Source of the DNA: Aquimarina aggregata
GTDB taxonomy: Bacteria > Bacteroidota > Bacteroidia > Flavobacteriales > Flavobacteriaceae
Direction of reading: 5' to 3'
Assembly (NCBI RefSeq): GCF_001632745.1
Contig: NZ_LQRT01000035.1
Location: 124,001 to 188,000 of the forward strand
Length of the DNA stretch: 64,000 nucleotides
The position numbers were made by a program, and so were the translations under genes. The notes beneath the pieces were generated by a model. The model saw only the letters and a program-made list of their open reading frames with translations. It was not told the DNA's origin and did not search any database. Shown here piece after piece: positions 9,315-17,671 of this stretch. Each line of letters opens with the position of its first letter. Position 1 is the stretch's first letter.

Positions 9315-10238
9315 TTATTTCTTTATTCTTTTCCATTGTTGTGTTCCTCCGCTACCTTTATACTTCACATTAAGTATGTCTCGGTTATCAGGATCAATCC
9401 ACATTTGACAATCAGAAACTTTACCATCTCTTATATTCGTAAATTTCCCGTTTGTATACCTGTCACCTTTTAGCTCTAATCTTTTAATAATTACAAGGCC
9501 TTCAATCTTTTTATTTTTATCATCTCCCTGGCATTCGTAACAAACAGCATCTCTTTCTGATTGACGTAACATTCTTTCTATAGCTCCAAACACTTTATTT
9601 TTTATAACATACAATTGTATTGTACTAAGAGCTACACCGGTCTTTTTATCTACCATTTTCCATTTTCCTAAGACAGGATTACCTTCGTAAGATGCTAAAA
9701 GACTTTCTTTTAATTCTGTATCGACTGGGTTTTCTCCTAACCAAATTTTAAATAGTGCATTTTTAAATTCGGTACTTGTCATTTTACCTAAAAGTTCTTT
9801 ATTCTTAAATACAGAAAGATTACCTCCTTTTGTGTGTAAGATTCTAAAAATATCAAACTTATTAACTTGAGTAGGTAAAATATTGAGGAAATCTCTAATT
9901 TGATTTTCTAAAAGATAACTATTACCATCTGTAGCTACTTCTAATCCGTTTCGCACAATATCCTTAAGTTCTTGACTAGAGATTGATGAAGTAACTTTGA
10001 TAGTGATAGCCATTGTATCATCTTTTTCTGCTACTTTTAGACCATCTTCTACTCCATTAACTTCAAAATCTAAATATAATGCTACTGCATAAAGTTTATC
10101 TCTAGTTCCGGCTCCATTAAGCATTAGCTCACTTTTACCAAACATATCCACGTCATTAAAATAAACACTCCCGACTTTGGTTTGAGAAAAGGAGCTGGCA
10201 GTAATAAAAAGTGCCATGTAAAAAATAACTTTTTTCAT
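9315..10238 (-). CDS. Secreted two-domain protein: chalcone-isomerase-like domain fused to DUF2147
   Basis: 307 residues; signal peptide 1-19 (…ASSFSQ). Residues about 20-170 resemble the bacterial chalcone-isomerase-like family (VGSVYFNDVDMFG…LNGAGTRDK…YAVALYLD), which in bacteria has no proven enzymatic role. Residues about 183-307 match DUF2147 (GKWKMVDKKTG…GAIERML…CYECQGDDKNKKIEGL…GTQQWKRI), a lipocalin-like periplasmic module with a CxxC pair. Both halves normally occur as separate proteins. It is monocistronic, with a terminator behind it and a 300-bp intergenic region before it. Function unknown; an envelope-located ligand-binding role is a guess. Confidence 0.75.
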   Translation of the reverse strand: MKKVIFYMALFITASSFSQTKVGSVYFNDVDMFGKSELMLNGAGTRDKLYAVALYLDFEVNGVEDGLKVAEKDDTMAITIKVTSSISSQELKDIVRNGLEVATDGNSYLLENQIRDFLNILPTQVNKFDIFRILHTKGGNLSVFKNKELLGKMTSTEFKNALFKIWLGENPVDTELKESLLASYEGNPVLGKWKMVDKKTGVALSTIQLYVIKNKVFGAIERMLRQSERDAVCYECQGDDKNKKIEGLVIIKRLELKGDRYTNGKFTNIRDGKVSDCQMWIDPDNRDILNVKYKGSGGTQQWKRIKK

Positions 10239-10538
10239 TGTATAATATAGGTTTAGTTCTTAATATCAATTTGGTTATACAAAAAACGATCCAATCTTTC
10301 AAAATATATGCTTAGTTGCACAATTTTAGTTGATTTTATCGATAAAAAACATTATTTACCGACATGTAACGTTTTGTATGTTACGGTTTACCCGTAATTT
10401 TTTTCGAATGCGAAAATAGCACTTTTTTAGAAAAAAAATAACTTAAATGCCTAATTTTTAGAAAATTATCATAAAAATCCCATTTAACAGCTAGCTAAAT
10501 AGGATTTTCATATTTATGCGGGTTTCTTTACTTAATTC
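10239..10538. other. Intergenic region, 300 bp, with TTACG-type inverted repeats
   Basis: Holds the queA terminator (10474-10508) and the upstream region of the CHI/DUF2147 gene. Between 10366 and 10397 there are nested dyads: GTAAC (10366-10370) with GTTAC (10380-10384), and TTACGG (10381-10386) with CCGTAA (10392-10397). These could be an operator for the gene starting at 10238; no known regulator is assigned. Confidence 0.35.
10474..10508 (-). terminator. Probable intrinsic terminator of queA
   Basis: Outer stem AAAATCC/GGATTTT, one mismatch, then ATTTA/TAAAT and a GCTAGC core. It lies 30 nt past the queA stop, followed by TTTTT on the minus strand. Confidence 0.6.
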
Positions 10539-11588
10539 TTAGATAATTAACATTGCATCACCATAAGAATAAAATTTATACTTTTCTTTAACAGCTTCTT
10601 CATATGCTTTTTTCAGAAAATCATGTCCTGCAAAAGCTGAAACCATCATTAATAAAGTAGATTTTGGTGTATGGAAATTTGTAATCATGCAATTTGCAAT
10701 ACTAAAATCATACGGTGGAAAAATAAACTTATTAGTCCATCCTCTAAATTCATTTAGTGTATGTTCTGAAGACACAGAACTCTCTAAGGCTCTCATAACT
10801 GTAGTACCTACAGCGCATATTTTTCTCTTTTGAGTAATCCCATTGTTAATGATATTAGTTGCATGAGCAGTTATATACGCTTCTTCACTATCCATTTTAT
10901 GTTTTGATAGATCTTCTACTTCTACTGGGTTGAATGTTCCTAAACCAACGTGTAATGTTACTTCTGCAAAATCCACTCCTTTAATTTCCAAACGTTTCAT
11001 TAAATGCTTAGAAAAATGCAATCCAGCTGTAGGGGCTGCTACTGCTCCTTCATTTTTTGCGTATATTGTTTGATACCTTTCTTCATCTTCTGGCTCTGTA
11101 TCTCTTTTGATATACTTAGGTAAAGGTGTTTCTCCTAAGTCGGTAAGTTTTTGTCTAAACTCATCGTATGATCCATCATACAGAAAACGTAAGGTACGAC
11201 CTCTAGATGTAGTATTATCAATAACTTCTGCTACCAAGCTCTCATCATCACCGAAATAAAGCTTATTTCCAATACGGATTTTTCTGGCAGGGTCTACAAG
11301 AACATCCCATAGACGTGTTTCTGAATTTAATTCACGAAGTAAGAAAACCTCGATTCTAGCACCAGTTTTTTCTTTATTTCCATATAACCTAGCAGGAAAA
11401 ACCTTCGTATTATTAACCACCATTACATCGTTGGGCTCGAAATAATCAATAAGGTCTTTAAAATATTTATGTTCAATGGTTTGCTCTTTTCTATTAAGAA
11501 CCATTAAACGAGCTTCGTCTCTGTTTTCTGCAGGGTATTCTGCTAATAACTCTTGCGGAAGATCAAAATGGAAATGCGATAATTTCAT
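10539..11588 (-). CDS. queA: S-adenosylmethionine:tRNA ribosyltransferase-isomerase QueA
   Basis: 349 residues, full length. It begins MKLSHFHFDLPQELLAEYPAENRDEARL, the hallmark start of the family, and contains GAVAAPTAGLHF, HVGLGTF and NFHTPKSTLLMMVSAFAG. It transfers and isomerises the ribose of SAM onto 7-aminomethyl-7-deazaguanine in tRNA, giving epoxyqueuosine. It stands alone, with a terminator after it and 168 bp to aroA upstream. Confidence 0.97.
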   Translation of the reverse strand: MKLSHFHFDLPQELLAEYPAENRDEARLMVLNRKEQTIEHKYFKDLIDYFEPNDVMVVNNTKVFPARLYGNKEKTGARIEVFLLRELNSETRLWDVLVDPARKIRIGNKLYFGDDESLVAEVIDNTTSRGRTLRFLYDGSYDEFRQKLTDLGETPLPKYIKRDTEPEDEERYQTIYAKNEGAVAAPTAGLHFSKHLMKRLEIKGVDFAEVTLHVGLGTFNPVEVEDLSKHKMDSEEAYITAHATNIINNGITQKRKICAVGTTVMRALESSVSSEHTLNEFRGWTNKFIFPPYDFSIANCMITNFHTPKSTLLMMVSAFAGHDFLKKAYEEAVKEKYKFYSYGDAMLII

Positions 11589-11756
11589 TCGTGTCTGTTT
11601 TTTTGAAGGTGCAAATATACAATCTCGTGATAGGGGTTGTCAAGTAAATTGATATATAATTTCAATTCACTTCATTAAATTTCATTTGATTTCGAAACAA
11701 ATCCACACAAAGAAACGATTATTAACAACCTACAAAACAATAAAACAATCTTTTAA

Positions 11757-12980
11757 TTATGATGTCGTTTGAATGCCTAATCTATTCAAATCTGCCCAAA
11801 AATCAGGATACGATTTAGAGACAACATTAGCATCTTCTACATACAACGAAGTTCTAAGTGCTAATGGCGCAAAAGCCATTGCCATACGATGATCATTATA
11901 GGTTGCAATAGAAATATCTTTCTTAATTGAATTTGCAGGCATCAACCTAAGCGTATCTTGAGTAATTACAACTTGTCCGCCCATCTTTTCAATTTCTGTT
12001 TTTAACGCTTCTAATCTATCGGTCTCCTTAATTTTCAATGTATGAAGACCTGTTAAATAACAACCTATTCCTAATCCGAAACAAGTAACAACGATTGTCT
12101 GCGCAATATCAGGAGAATTAGACAAGTCTAACACTTCTGGCAACTTACAAGTGGTGCTTTTTGTATTTTTAAGAGTAATGGTATGGTTTTTAAAAGTGGT
12201 TTGAATACCGAGGTGCTTATAGATCTCAATTAATGATGAATCGCCCTGGTAACTTTCTTCTTTAAAGCTTCCTATTGTAATATCTGCATTATCAGATAAT
12301 GCTGCTATACTATAGAAATAAGAGGCAGAACTCCAATCTGACTCTACGATTACATTTTTTGATAGTGCTTGAAGATTTGGTTGGATTGTAATTACGTTTT
12401 CCTCAAAAGTACCTGAGATACCAACATCTTTTAAAAGGTTTAGTGTCATATTAATATATGGTACCGAGGTAACTTTTCCTTCTAAAGTTATGATCAAACC
12501 GTCTGGTAAAGAAGCAGCAATCAGCATTAATGCAGAAATATATTGACTACTTACATTAGCTTGTAGTTTGACTTTGTTAGTATTTGGTTTTTTGCCAATA
12601 ATTCGAATTGGTGGGTACCCCTCTTCTTTTTCATACGTAATTTCGCATCCTAATTGACGTAAAGCTTCTACCAGTATTTTTATAGGTCTTTCTTGCATTC
12701 TTTTACTTCCGGTAAGCACAGTTTCTCTTCCTTCTTTGACTGCAAAATAAGCGGTAAGAAATCGCATTGCGGTTCCTGCATGATGAATATCCACAATAGT
12801 TTCATTGCTATTTAATGCTTTTTGCATTAATACTGAATCATCACTATTAGAAACATTTTCGATTGTTATATTTGGATATAATGCACGGAGTATTAATAAT
12901 CTATTGGTTTCACTTTTTGAACCCGTAATCTGTAAGGTAGTATTATCTATTTTAGAAATACTTGGTAATTTCAAATTCAT
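11757..12980 (-). CDS. aroA: 3-phosphoshikimate 1-carboxyvinyltransferase (EPSP synthase)
   Basis: 407 residues, slightly shorter than the E. coli enzyme. Visible motifs: GSKSETNR (phosphate-binding lysine/arginine), HAGTAMRFLTAYF (PEP site), SSQYISALM, KETDRL and NDHRMAMAF. It joins shikimate-3-phosphate and PEP in the shikimate pathway. At the PEP loop the usual enterobacterial LGNAGTAMRPL reads IHHAGTAMRFL, so the glycine and asparagine before AGT are histidines and the proline is Phe. It is the last gene of a tight operon: its ATG at 12980 is one base from the stop of the small membrane protein gene at 12982. Confidence 0.95.
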   Translation of the reverse strand: MNLKLPSISKIDNTTLQITGSKSETNRLLILRALYPNITIENVSNSDDSVLMQKALNSNETIVDIHHAGTAMRFLTAYFAVKEGRETVLTGSKRMQERPIKILVEALRQLGCEITYEKEEGYPPIRIIGKKPNTNKVKLQANVSSQYISALMLIAASLPDGLIITLEGKVTSVPYINMTLNLLKDVGISGTFEENVITIQPNLQALSKNVIVESDWSSASYFYSIAALSDNADITIGSFKEESYQGDSSLIEIYKHLGIQTTFKNHTITLKNTKSTTCKLPEVLDLSNSPDIAQTIVVTCFGLGIGCYLTGLHTLKIKETDRLEALKTEIEKMGGQVVITQDTLRLMPANSIKKDISIATYNDHRMAMAFAPLALRTSLYVEDANVVSKSYPDFWADLNRLGIQTTS

Positions 12981-12981
12981 G

Positions 12982-13233
12982 TTATCGATTTGATTTTCGT
13001 TTTCTTAATTCGAGGTAATACCCCATTATCATTCCATACAATAAGCCTCCAACTAGACGAGAAATTAAATATCGCACCCATTTTCCATTCTCGATTCGTT
13101 CATCATAAAAGGTATCCAAAGATATTCCGTATTGCATCATATGCTCTATTATACTATAGACTAATATAAAACCTATACCTATAAATCCAACAGTGAGCCA
13201 ATATTTTTTTGAAAAAAGTATTTCTTTGAACAT
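12982..13233 (-). CDS. Small two-helix membrane protein between a MazG-like gene and aroA
   Basis: 83 residues with two hydrophobic helices (about 12-30 and 58-74) and a basic C-terminus (LELRKRKSNR). Its ATG directly abuts the stop of the upstream MazG-like gene, and aroA begins one base after it ends, so it is expressed with them. The tight spacing argues it is a real gene. I do not recognise a family and no function can be assigned. Confidence 0.7.
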   Translation of the reverse strand: MFKEILFSKKYWLTVGFIGIGFILVYSIIEHMMQYGISLDTFYDERIENGKWVRYLISRLVGGLLYGMIMGYYLELRKRKSNR

Positions 13234-13560
13234 CTACTTTAATTTCTCATTATTATGATGTCTATCATGGTCTCTCTTAGTTTTAATATCCAACTTCTTA
13301 TCAAAAGATTCTTGCAAATCAACTCCTGTTTGATTAGCTAAACACAACACAACAAATAAAACATCTGCTAACTCTTCTCCTAAATCTTTGTCTTTATCAC
13401 TTTCTTTTTCACTTTGCTCTCCATATCGTCTTGCTATGATTCTAGCGACTTCTCCTACCTCTTCGGTAAGTTGCGCCATATTGGTGAGTTCATTAAAATA
13501 TCTAACTCCATGATTTTTAATCCAATCATCTACAGCTTTTTGAGCATTTTGAATATTCAT
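13234..13560 (-). CDS. MazG-like nucleotide pyrophosphohydrolase
   Basis: 108 residues. It carries the all-alpha NTP-PPase metal motif EEVGE (about 32-36) with a second ExxD element EELADVLF (about 62-69). Such enzymes hydrolyse non-canonical or surplus NTPs to NMP and PPi. The single short domain resembles RS21-C6/dCTPase-type or MazG-like proteins rather than double-domain MazG. It begins two bases from the stop of the DUF3857 gene upstream. Substrate unknown. Confidence 0.85.
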   Translation of the reverse strand: MNIQNAQKAVDDWIKNHGVRYFNELTNMAQLTEEVGEVARIIARRYGEQSEKESDKDKDLGEELADVLFVVLCLANQTGVDLQESFDKKLDIKTKRDHDRHHNNEKLK

Positions 13561-13561
13561 C

Positions 13562-15598
13562 TTATATTTTCTTTAAAACTACCTGTTGATTTTCTTTTTC
13601 TACAAGTTGATTATAAAACTGCTTTAATGTTAAATAAAAATCGGGAGTAATCACTGCTATATTAATCGTTTCATTAGCAATAATCTGAATAACTCCATTT
13701 GCAACATTGGATCTAAAAGTAAAAGCCCCCGTATCTTCTGGTAATTTAAATACTCCAGCCTCTGGTAATTCAGCTACTTGATACCCCTCTGGGATTTTAA
13801 TATTTAACATATATGCATTGGTAAATCCATGTCCAAAATCAATTGGATAATCTCTTTTATCAGACTTAAATAAATTTTCTTTATCTCTTAAGAATAATAA
13901 AGGAGAAAAGTACATTTCATTTTCTATTAATTCTACTTGGTCATATGCTGCAAAGTTAAAACTTTCACTAATTCCTTTACCATATTGATCGATTCCTTTT
14001 ACAGAATATTCTTCTATCTCATCAATTTCGAATTTTTTCTTGAATCTTTTTACTTTACTTTCATCATCCTTTTCAGAATGCATTACCCTAAAACGATGTG
14101 CAAGATAATCCATATGCCTTACATTAAATTTACCTTTTACCTCTCCTTCTCCATTAATTTCACATTGCATACTATATCTAATCAAAGAAGGTTTTTTGGG
14201 TCTGAGATCAACCCTTTGAGAAGTATTATTTGCTCCAATAACCCTACCTTCTCCTCTAGTGACTCTATCGGGCAGAATATTGGGTAAACCATATTTATCT
14301 GTGGCATCTAAGTAAATTAATTTACCATTTGATAATTTTACTCTGGTGATCACATAGTTAAACCCATCTAATGTTGGGAAAAGAGCAGTTACTCTATTAC
14401 TTGTACTTACAAGTACTGGATTTGCATCAAGACCAGCAGATGTTAACATAGATGTAAGCATTAAATTGATTTCGGCAGCATTTCCTGTTTTTTCTTTATA
14501 CGCTTTTTTTACACCAACAGTAGTACCAACTCGATACTTATTATTCCATACCATTCTATTTTTTACATAGTCGAATACTTTACTCATTTTTTCCTCTTCG
14601 TCACTTATTCCAGACAAGAGAGTTTTTAAATCTTCTTGGTAATAACTCTTTTTCTTTAATTCATCCCCAAAGTTATTACTAGCATAAATTGTCTTTACAA
14701 CATCTTCCCAAGTTGTAGAATAATATTTGATGGGTTCACCAGGGAAATTAACAAAAGACAATTCATAACTAATCGCCGAAATATAGTTCTCTACATTTCC
14801 TGAAAAAGGTTCAACTACAAAAGCTGGAACATTACGTGAAAAGATTTTACTAGTATTCACAGAAAAATCTAATGAACTTTGAGAGCTCCTACTTTGAGAA
14901 GCTGTTCGTCGGCCGTAATTATCAACAGAGCCCCCTCCCGCTGAATTGGTAAAAACAATCCTATCACTTCGTTTGGATTCTTTAAGGTTTACCGGAAGAT
15001 ATCCTGTACTAAACTTTTTAAATGTAAAATACTCCGGAGATTCTACTTTTACATCTAAGCGTTTTATTGGGATCTCTTGTTGTAAATAAATCCTATCTAT
15101 TCTAGAAAAGAATGGCGAGATAATTTTATACTTATACTCTATCACAGAACCTTCTTTCAATGCTGGCATGGTAAACTTCTGTTGTTCATAATTCTCTGAA
15201 TATTTACTTTTAAAAATGCCATCTTTCTTAAGCTTTGTTTCTACAATCTTACCTTCTGACAAAGTATATGTAGTTCCTTTCAAATCGGTAATTCGTTCTT
15301 CATCACTACCTCTTTTGTATAAAAAAACCTCATCTGATGCATATTCAAATCCATCTTTATTGTAAAGTTTAATTCTTTTTACTACCTCGGTTATTAATTG
15401 AAATCCTTGCGATTTGATGTACTTAATATAGATGTTTTTGTTCTCATAAAGGATAGCTGCATTAGCGGTTTTATCCAGAGGGTATGCAGTCTCGGATAGT
15501 TCCTCTTTAGAAACTTTCCCAAATTTGTATTCTTGAGCAAAACCAGTTGCGATGAGTAACAAGAACACACCTAACAGTGCATTTTTAAAGTTTTCCAT
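13562..15598 (-). CDS. Secreted DUF3857 protein with degenerate transglutaminase-like domain (paralog 1)
   Basis: About 678 residues from the ATG at 15598; an in-frame ATG at 15622 exists. I prefer 15598 because its 22-residue signal peptide (…IATGFAQ) then aligns exactly with that of the next-door paralog (…AISSFAQ, followed in both by EYKFG.VSKEEL). The N-terminal half is DUF3857-like (FTMPALKEGSVIEYKYKIISPF). The middle is transglutaminase-like, but where catalytic members read G-[ND]-C-A it reads GNAAEINLML (Ala about 374), and the usual His motif reads FNYVI. LDATDKYG is retained. It is therefore probably non-enzymatic, perhaps a surface scaffold. Operon with paralog 2 and the MazG-like gene. 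Confidence 0.8.
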   Translation of the reverse strand: MENFKNALLGVFLLLIATGFAQEYKFGKVSKEELSETAYPLDKTANAAILYENKNIYIKYIKSQGFQLITEVVKRIKLYNKDGFEYASDEVFLYKRGSDEERITDLKGTTYTLSEGKIVETKLKKDGIFKSKYSENYEQQKFTMPALKEGSVIEYKYKIISPFFSRIDRIYLQQEIPIKRLDVKVESPEYFTFKKFSTGYLPVNLKESKRSDRIVFTNSAGGGSVDNYGRRTASQSRSSQSSLDFSVNTSKIFSRNVPAFVVEPFSGNVENYISAISYELSFVNFPGEPIKYYSTTWEDVVKTIYASNNFGDELKKKSYYQEDLKTLLSGISDEEEKMSKVFDYVKNRMVWNNKYRVGTTVGVKKAYKEKTGNAAEINLMLTSMLTSAGLDANPVLVSTSNRVTALFPTLDGFNYVITRVKLSNGKLIYLDATDKYGLPNILPDRVTRGEGRVIGANNTSQRVDLRPKKPSLIRYSMQCEINGEGEVKGKFNVRHMDYLAHRFRVMHSEKDDESKVKRFKKKFEIDEIEEYSVKGIDQYGKGISESFNFAAYDQVELIENEMYFSPLLFLRDKENLFKSDKRDYPIDFGHGFTNAYMLNIKIPEGYQVAELPEAGVFKLPEDTGAFTFRSNVANGVIQIIANETINIAVITPDFYLTLKQFYNQLVEKENQQVVLKKI

Positions 15599-15678
15599 GT
15601 TTATTTGTATTATGGTTTTCAATTCTTGGCTTTATGTTGTTAGTTTTTGCAGTTACGACATCAAATGCCGTTTACTCT

Positions 15679-17649
15679 TTATACTTTTTTAAGCACTACC
15701 TGATCACTTTCTTTTTTGATTAATTGTCCATAAAACTCTTTTAATACAGAGTAATATTGTTCTGTTATTAACGGTGAACTTACAGTTTCACTAACAAATA
15801 ACTGTATCATATCTCCAACAATAGTCATTCGAAACACAAAGCTACCCATCTTTTCTGGTAATTGAAACCCAACATCTTCAGGTTTTTCAGCTACGGTATA
15901 CCCTTCAGGTATCTTTATATTAACAGAATAACTATTAGAGAATCCATACCTCAAATCTACGGGATATTTTCTTTCGTCAGATTTAAAAACATTCTCTTTA
16001 TTTCTTAAAAATAGTAAAGGAGAAAAAAACATCTCATCTTCTATAACTTCGATCTCATCAGAAACTTCAAAAGCAAAACTTTCTGAAATTGCCTCACCTA
16101 TGTTTTCAACATTGTCAACCTTATATTCCGAAATGTTTTGGATCCCATAAATAGACTTTAAACGCTTTATATGTTCTTCTTCTTTTTTGGATGCATTCTG
16201 TACTCTAAAATCATGTGCTTCATAAGAGGTATATTTCACTCTTTGTTTTCCCTTTATATTACCATCTTCTTCAATTTGACACAATAGGACATTTTGTTTT
16301 AGAGATACTTTAGACGGTCTAAACATTACCATATCAGAATCCCCTCTTTCTGTAATCAACCGTCCTAAACCCTGAACTACTCGATCAGGTAATACATTAG
16401 GCTCACCATACTTATCTGTTGCATCTAAGAAATAAACATCTTCATTTACTTTAACTCTGGCTACAACATAATCTAACCCTTGCAGTGTAGGAAATAATGA
16501 CAATGCTTTATTACTTGAACTCACTAATATTGGTTTTACATTTACCTTTGCATATTTCAACATTGCGATCAGCATTAAGTTAATCTCTGCTGCGGTTCCC
16601 ACTCTTTCTTCATACACCTTTTTCATGTTTTTTCTGGGCATTACTGCAAATCTATCATTCCAGGTCATTTTCTCTTTTACATAATCATAAATTAAGTTCA
16701 TTTTCTTCATTGGGTCAGATACTCCAGAAATTAACTGATCAATGTCTTTCTTGAAATATTTTGTAGTATTCATAGCACCACCAAAACGGGAATTTTTAAA
16801 AGCCCCTTTGGCAATTCCGCCCCAAGTAGAAGCATAATTCTGTATAGTACTATATGGAAATTGCACAGACTGTAATTCGAAACTTAAGGCCGAAACATAG
16901 TTCATATAATTTCCTGAATAAGGTTCTTTTTTAAAGGCTGTAACTTGTTGCGCACTTATATCATATTTTGTTACATTATAATCAACTCTTTGACTATAAA
17001 TCATATCACTTTGTCTATCTGAAGACTCCCTGATATTAATGGGTAAAAAACCAGCTGTTCTTTTTCTGAACGTATAATACTCAGGAATCGCAAGTGAAAC
17101 TTTTATTTTTTTAATCGGAATATCATATTGCAACAAAATTCTATCAATACTTCTTGAGAAAGGAGATAATATTTTATACTTATATTCTATAATTGATCCT
17201 TTAGTTAAGGCAGGCATTGTAAATGACATTTTTTTTAGAGATCCCGAAACTTCAGTTTTAAAAATACCATCATTTTTTAGTTTTGTTTCTATAACAGATC
17301 CATCTTCAGCCAGTGAGTATGTAACACCAGAAAGACCAGAAACCCTCTCAGCTGTCCCATTACTCTGATAAAGGAATAATTCTTCACTAGCATGACCAAA
17401 ACCATTTTTTGTATACAACTTGATTCTCTTAAAAACTTCTGTCGTTAAGACAAACCCTTGTTTTGGATCATAATCATAGTAAATTTTCTTTTTCTCAAAT
17501 AACACTGCTGCATTTGCAGATTTATCAAAAGGGTAAGACGTTTCTAGTAATTCTTCTTTGGATACTTCTCCAAATTTATATTCTTGGGCAAAAGATGATA
17601 TAGCTACCATTAGGATTAACCCTAATAGTAATTTTTTTATTTTTTTCAT
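15679..17649 (-). CDS. Secreted DUF3857 protein with degenerate transglutaminase-like domain (paralog 2)
   Basis: 656 residues; signal peptide 1-22 (…AISSFAQ). It aligns along its full length with the protein at 13562-15598: EYKFGEVSKEELLETSYPFDKSA, FTMPALTKGSIIEYKYKILSPF, TAAEINLMLIAML and LDATDKYGEPNVLPDRVV. As in paralog 1, the transglutaminase cysteine position is Ala (TAAEIN) and the His motif is LDYVVARV, so the catalytic residues are absent. A tandem duplication is the simplest explanation; the two copies have clearly diverged. The 80-bp gap to paralog 1 suggests one transcript. Confidence 0.8.
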   Translation of the reverse strand: MKKIKKLLLGLILMVAISSFAQEYKFGEVSKEELLETSYPFDKSANAAVLFEKKKIYYDYDPKQGFVLTTEVFKRIKLYTKNGFGHASEELFLYQSNGTAERVSGLSGVTYSLAEDGSVIETKLKNDGIFKTEVSGSLKKMSFTMPALTKGSIIEYKYKILSPFSRSIDRILLQYDIPIKKIKVSLAIPEYYTFRKRTAGFLPINIRESSDRQSDMIYSQRVDYNVTKYDISAQQVTAFKKEPYSGNYMNYVSALSFELQSVQFPYSTIQNYASTWGGIAKGAFKNSRFGGAMNTTKYFKKDIDQLISGVSDPMKKMNLIYDYVKEKMTWNDRFAVMPRKNMKKVYEERVGTAAEINLMLIAMLKYAKVNVKPILVSSSNKALSLFPTLQGLDYVVARVKVNEDVYFLDATDKYGEPNVLPDRVVQGLGRLITERGDSDMVMFRPSKVSLKQNVLLCQIEEDGNIKGKQRVKYTSYEAHDFRVQNASKKEEEHIKRLKSIYGIQNISEYKVDNVENIGEAISESFAFEVSDEIEVIEDEMFFSPLLFLRNKENVFKSDERKYPVDLRYGFSNSYSVNIKIPEGYTVAEKPEDVGFQLPEKMGSFVFRMTIVGDMIQLFVSETVSSPLITEQYYSVLKEFYGQLIKKESDQVVLKKV

Positions 17650-17671
17650 TTTAATTGTGGTTATTGGTATG

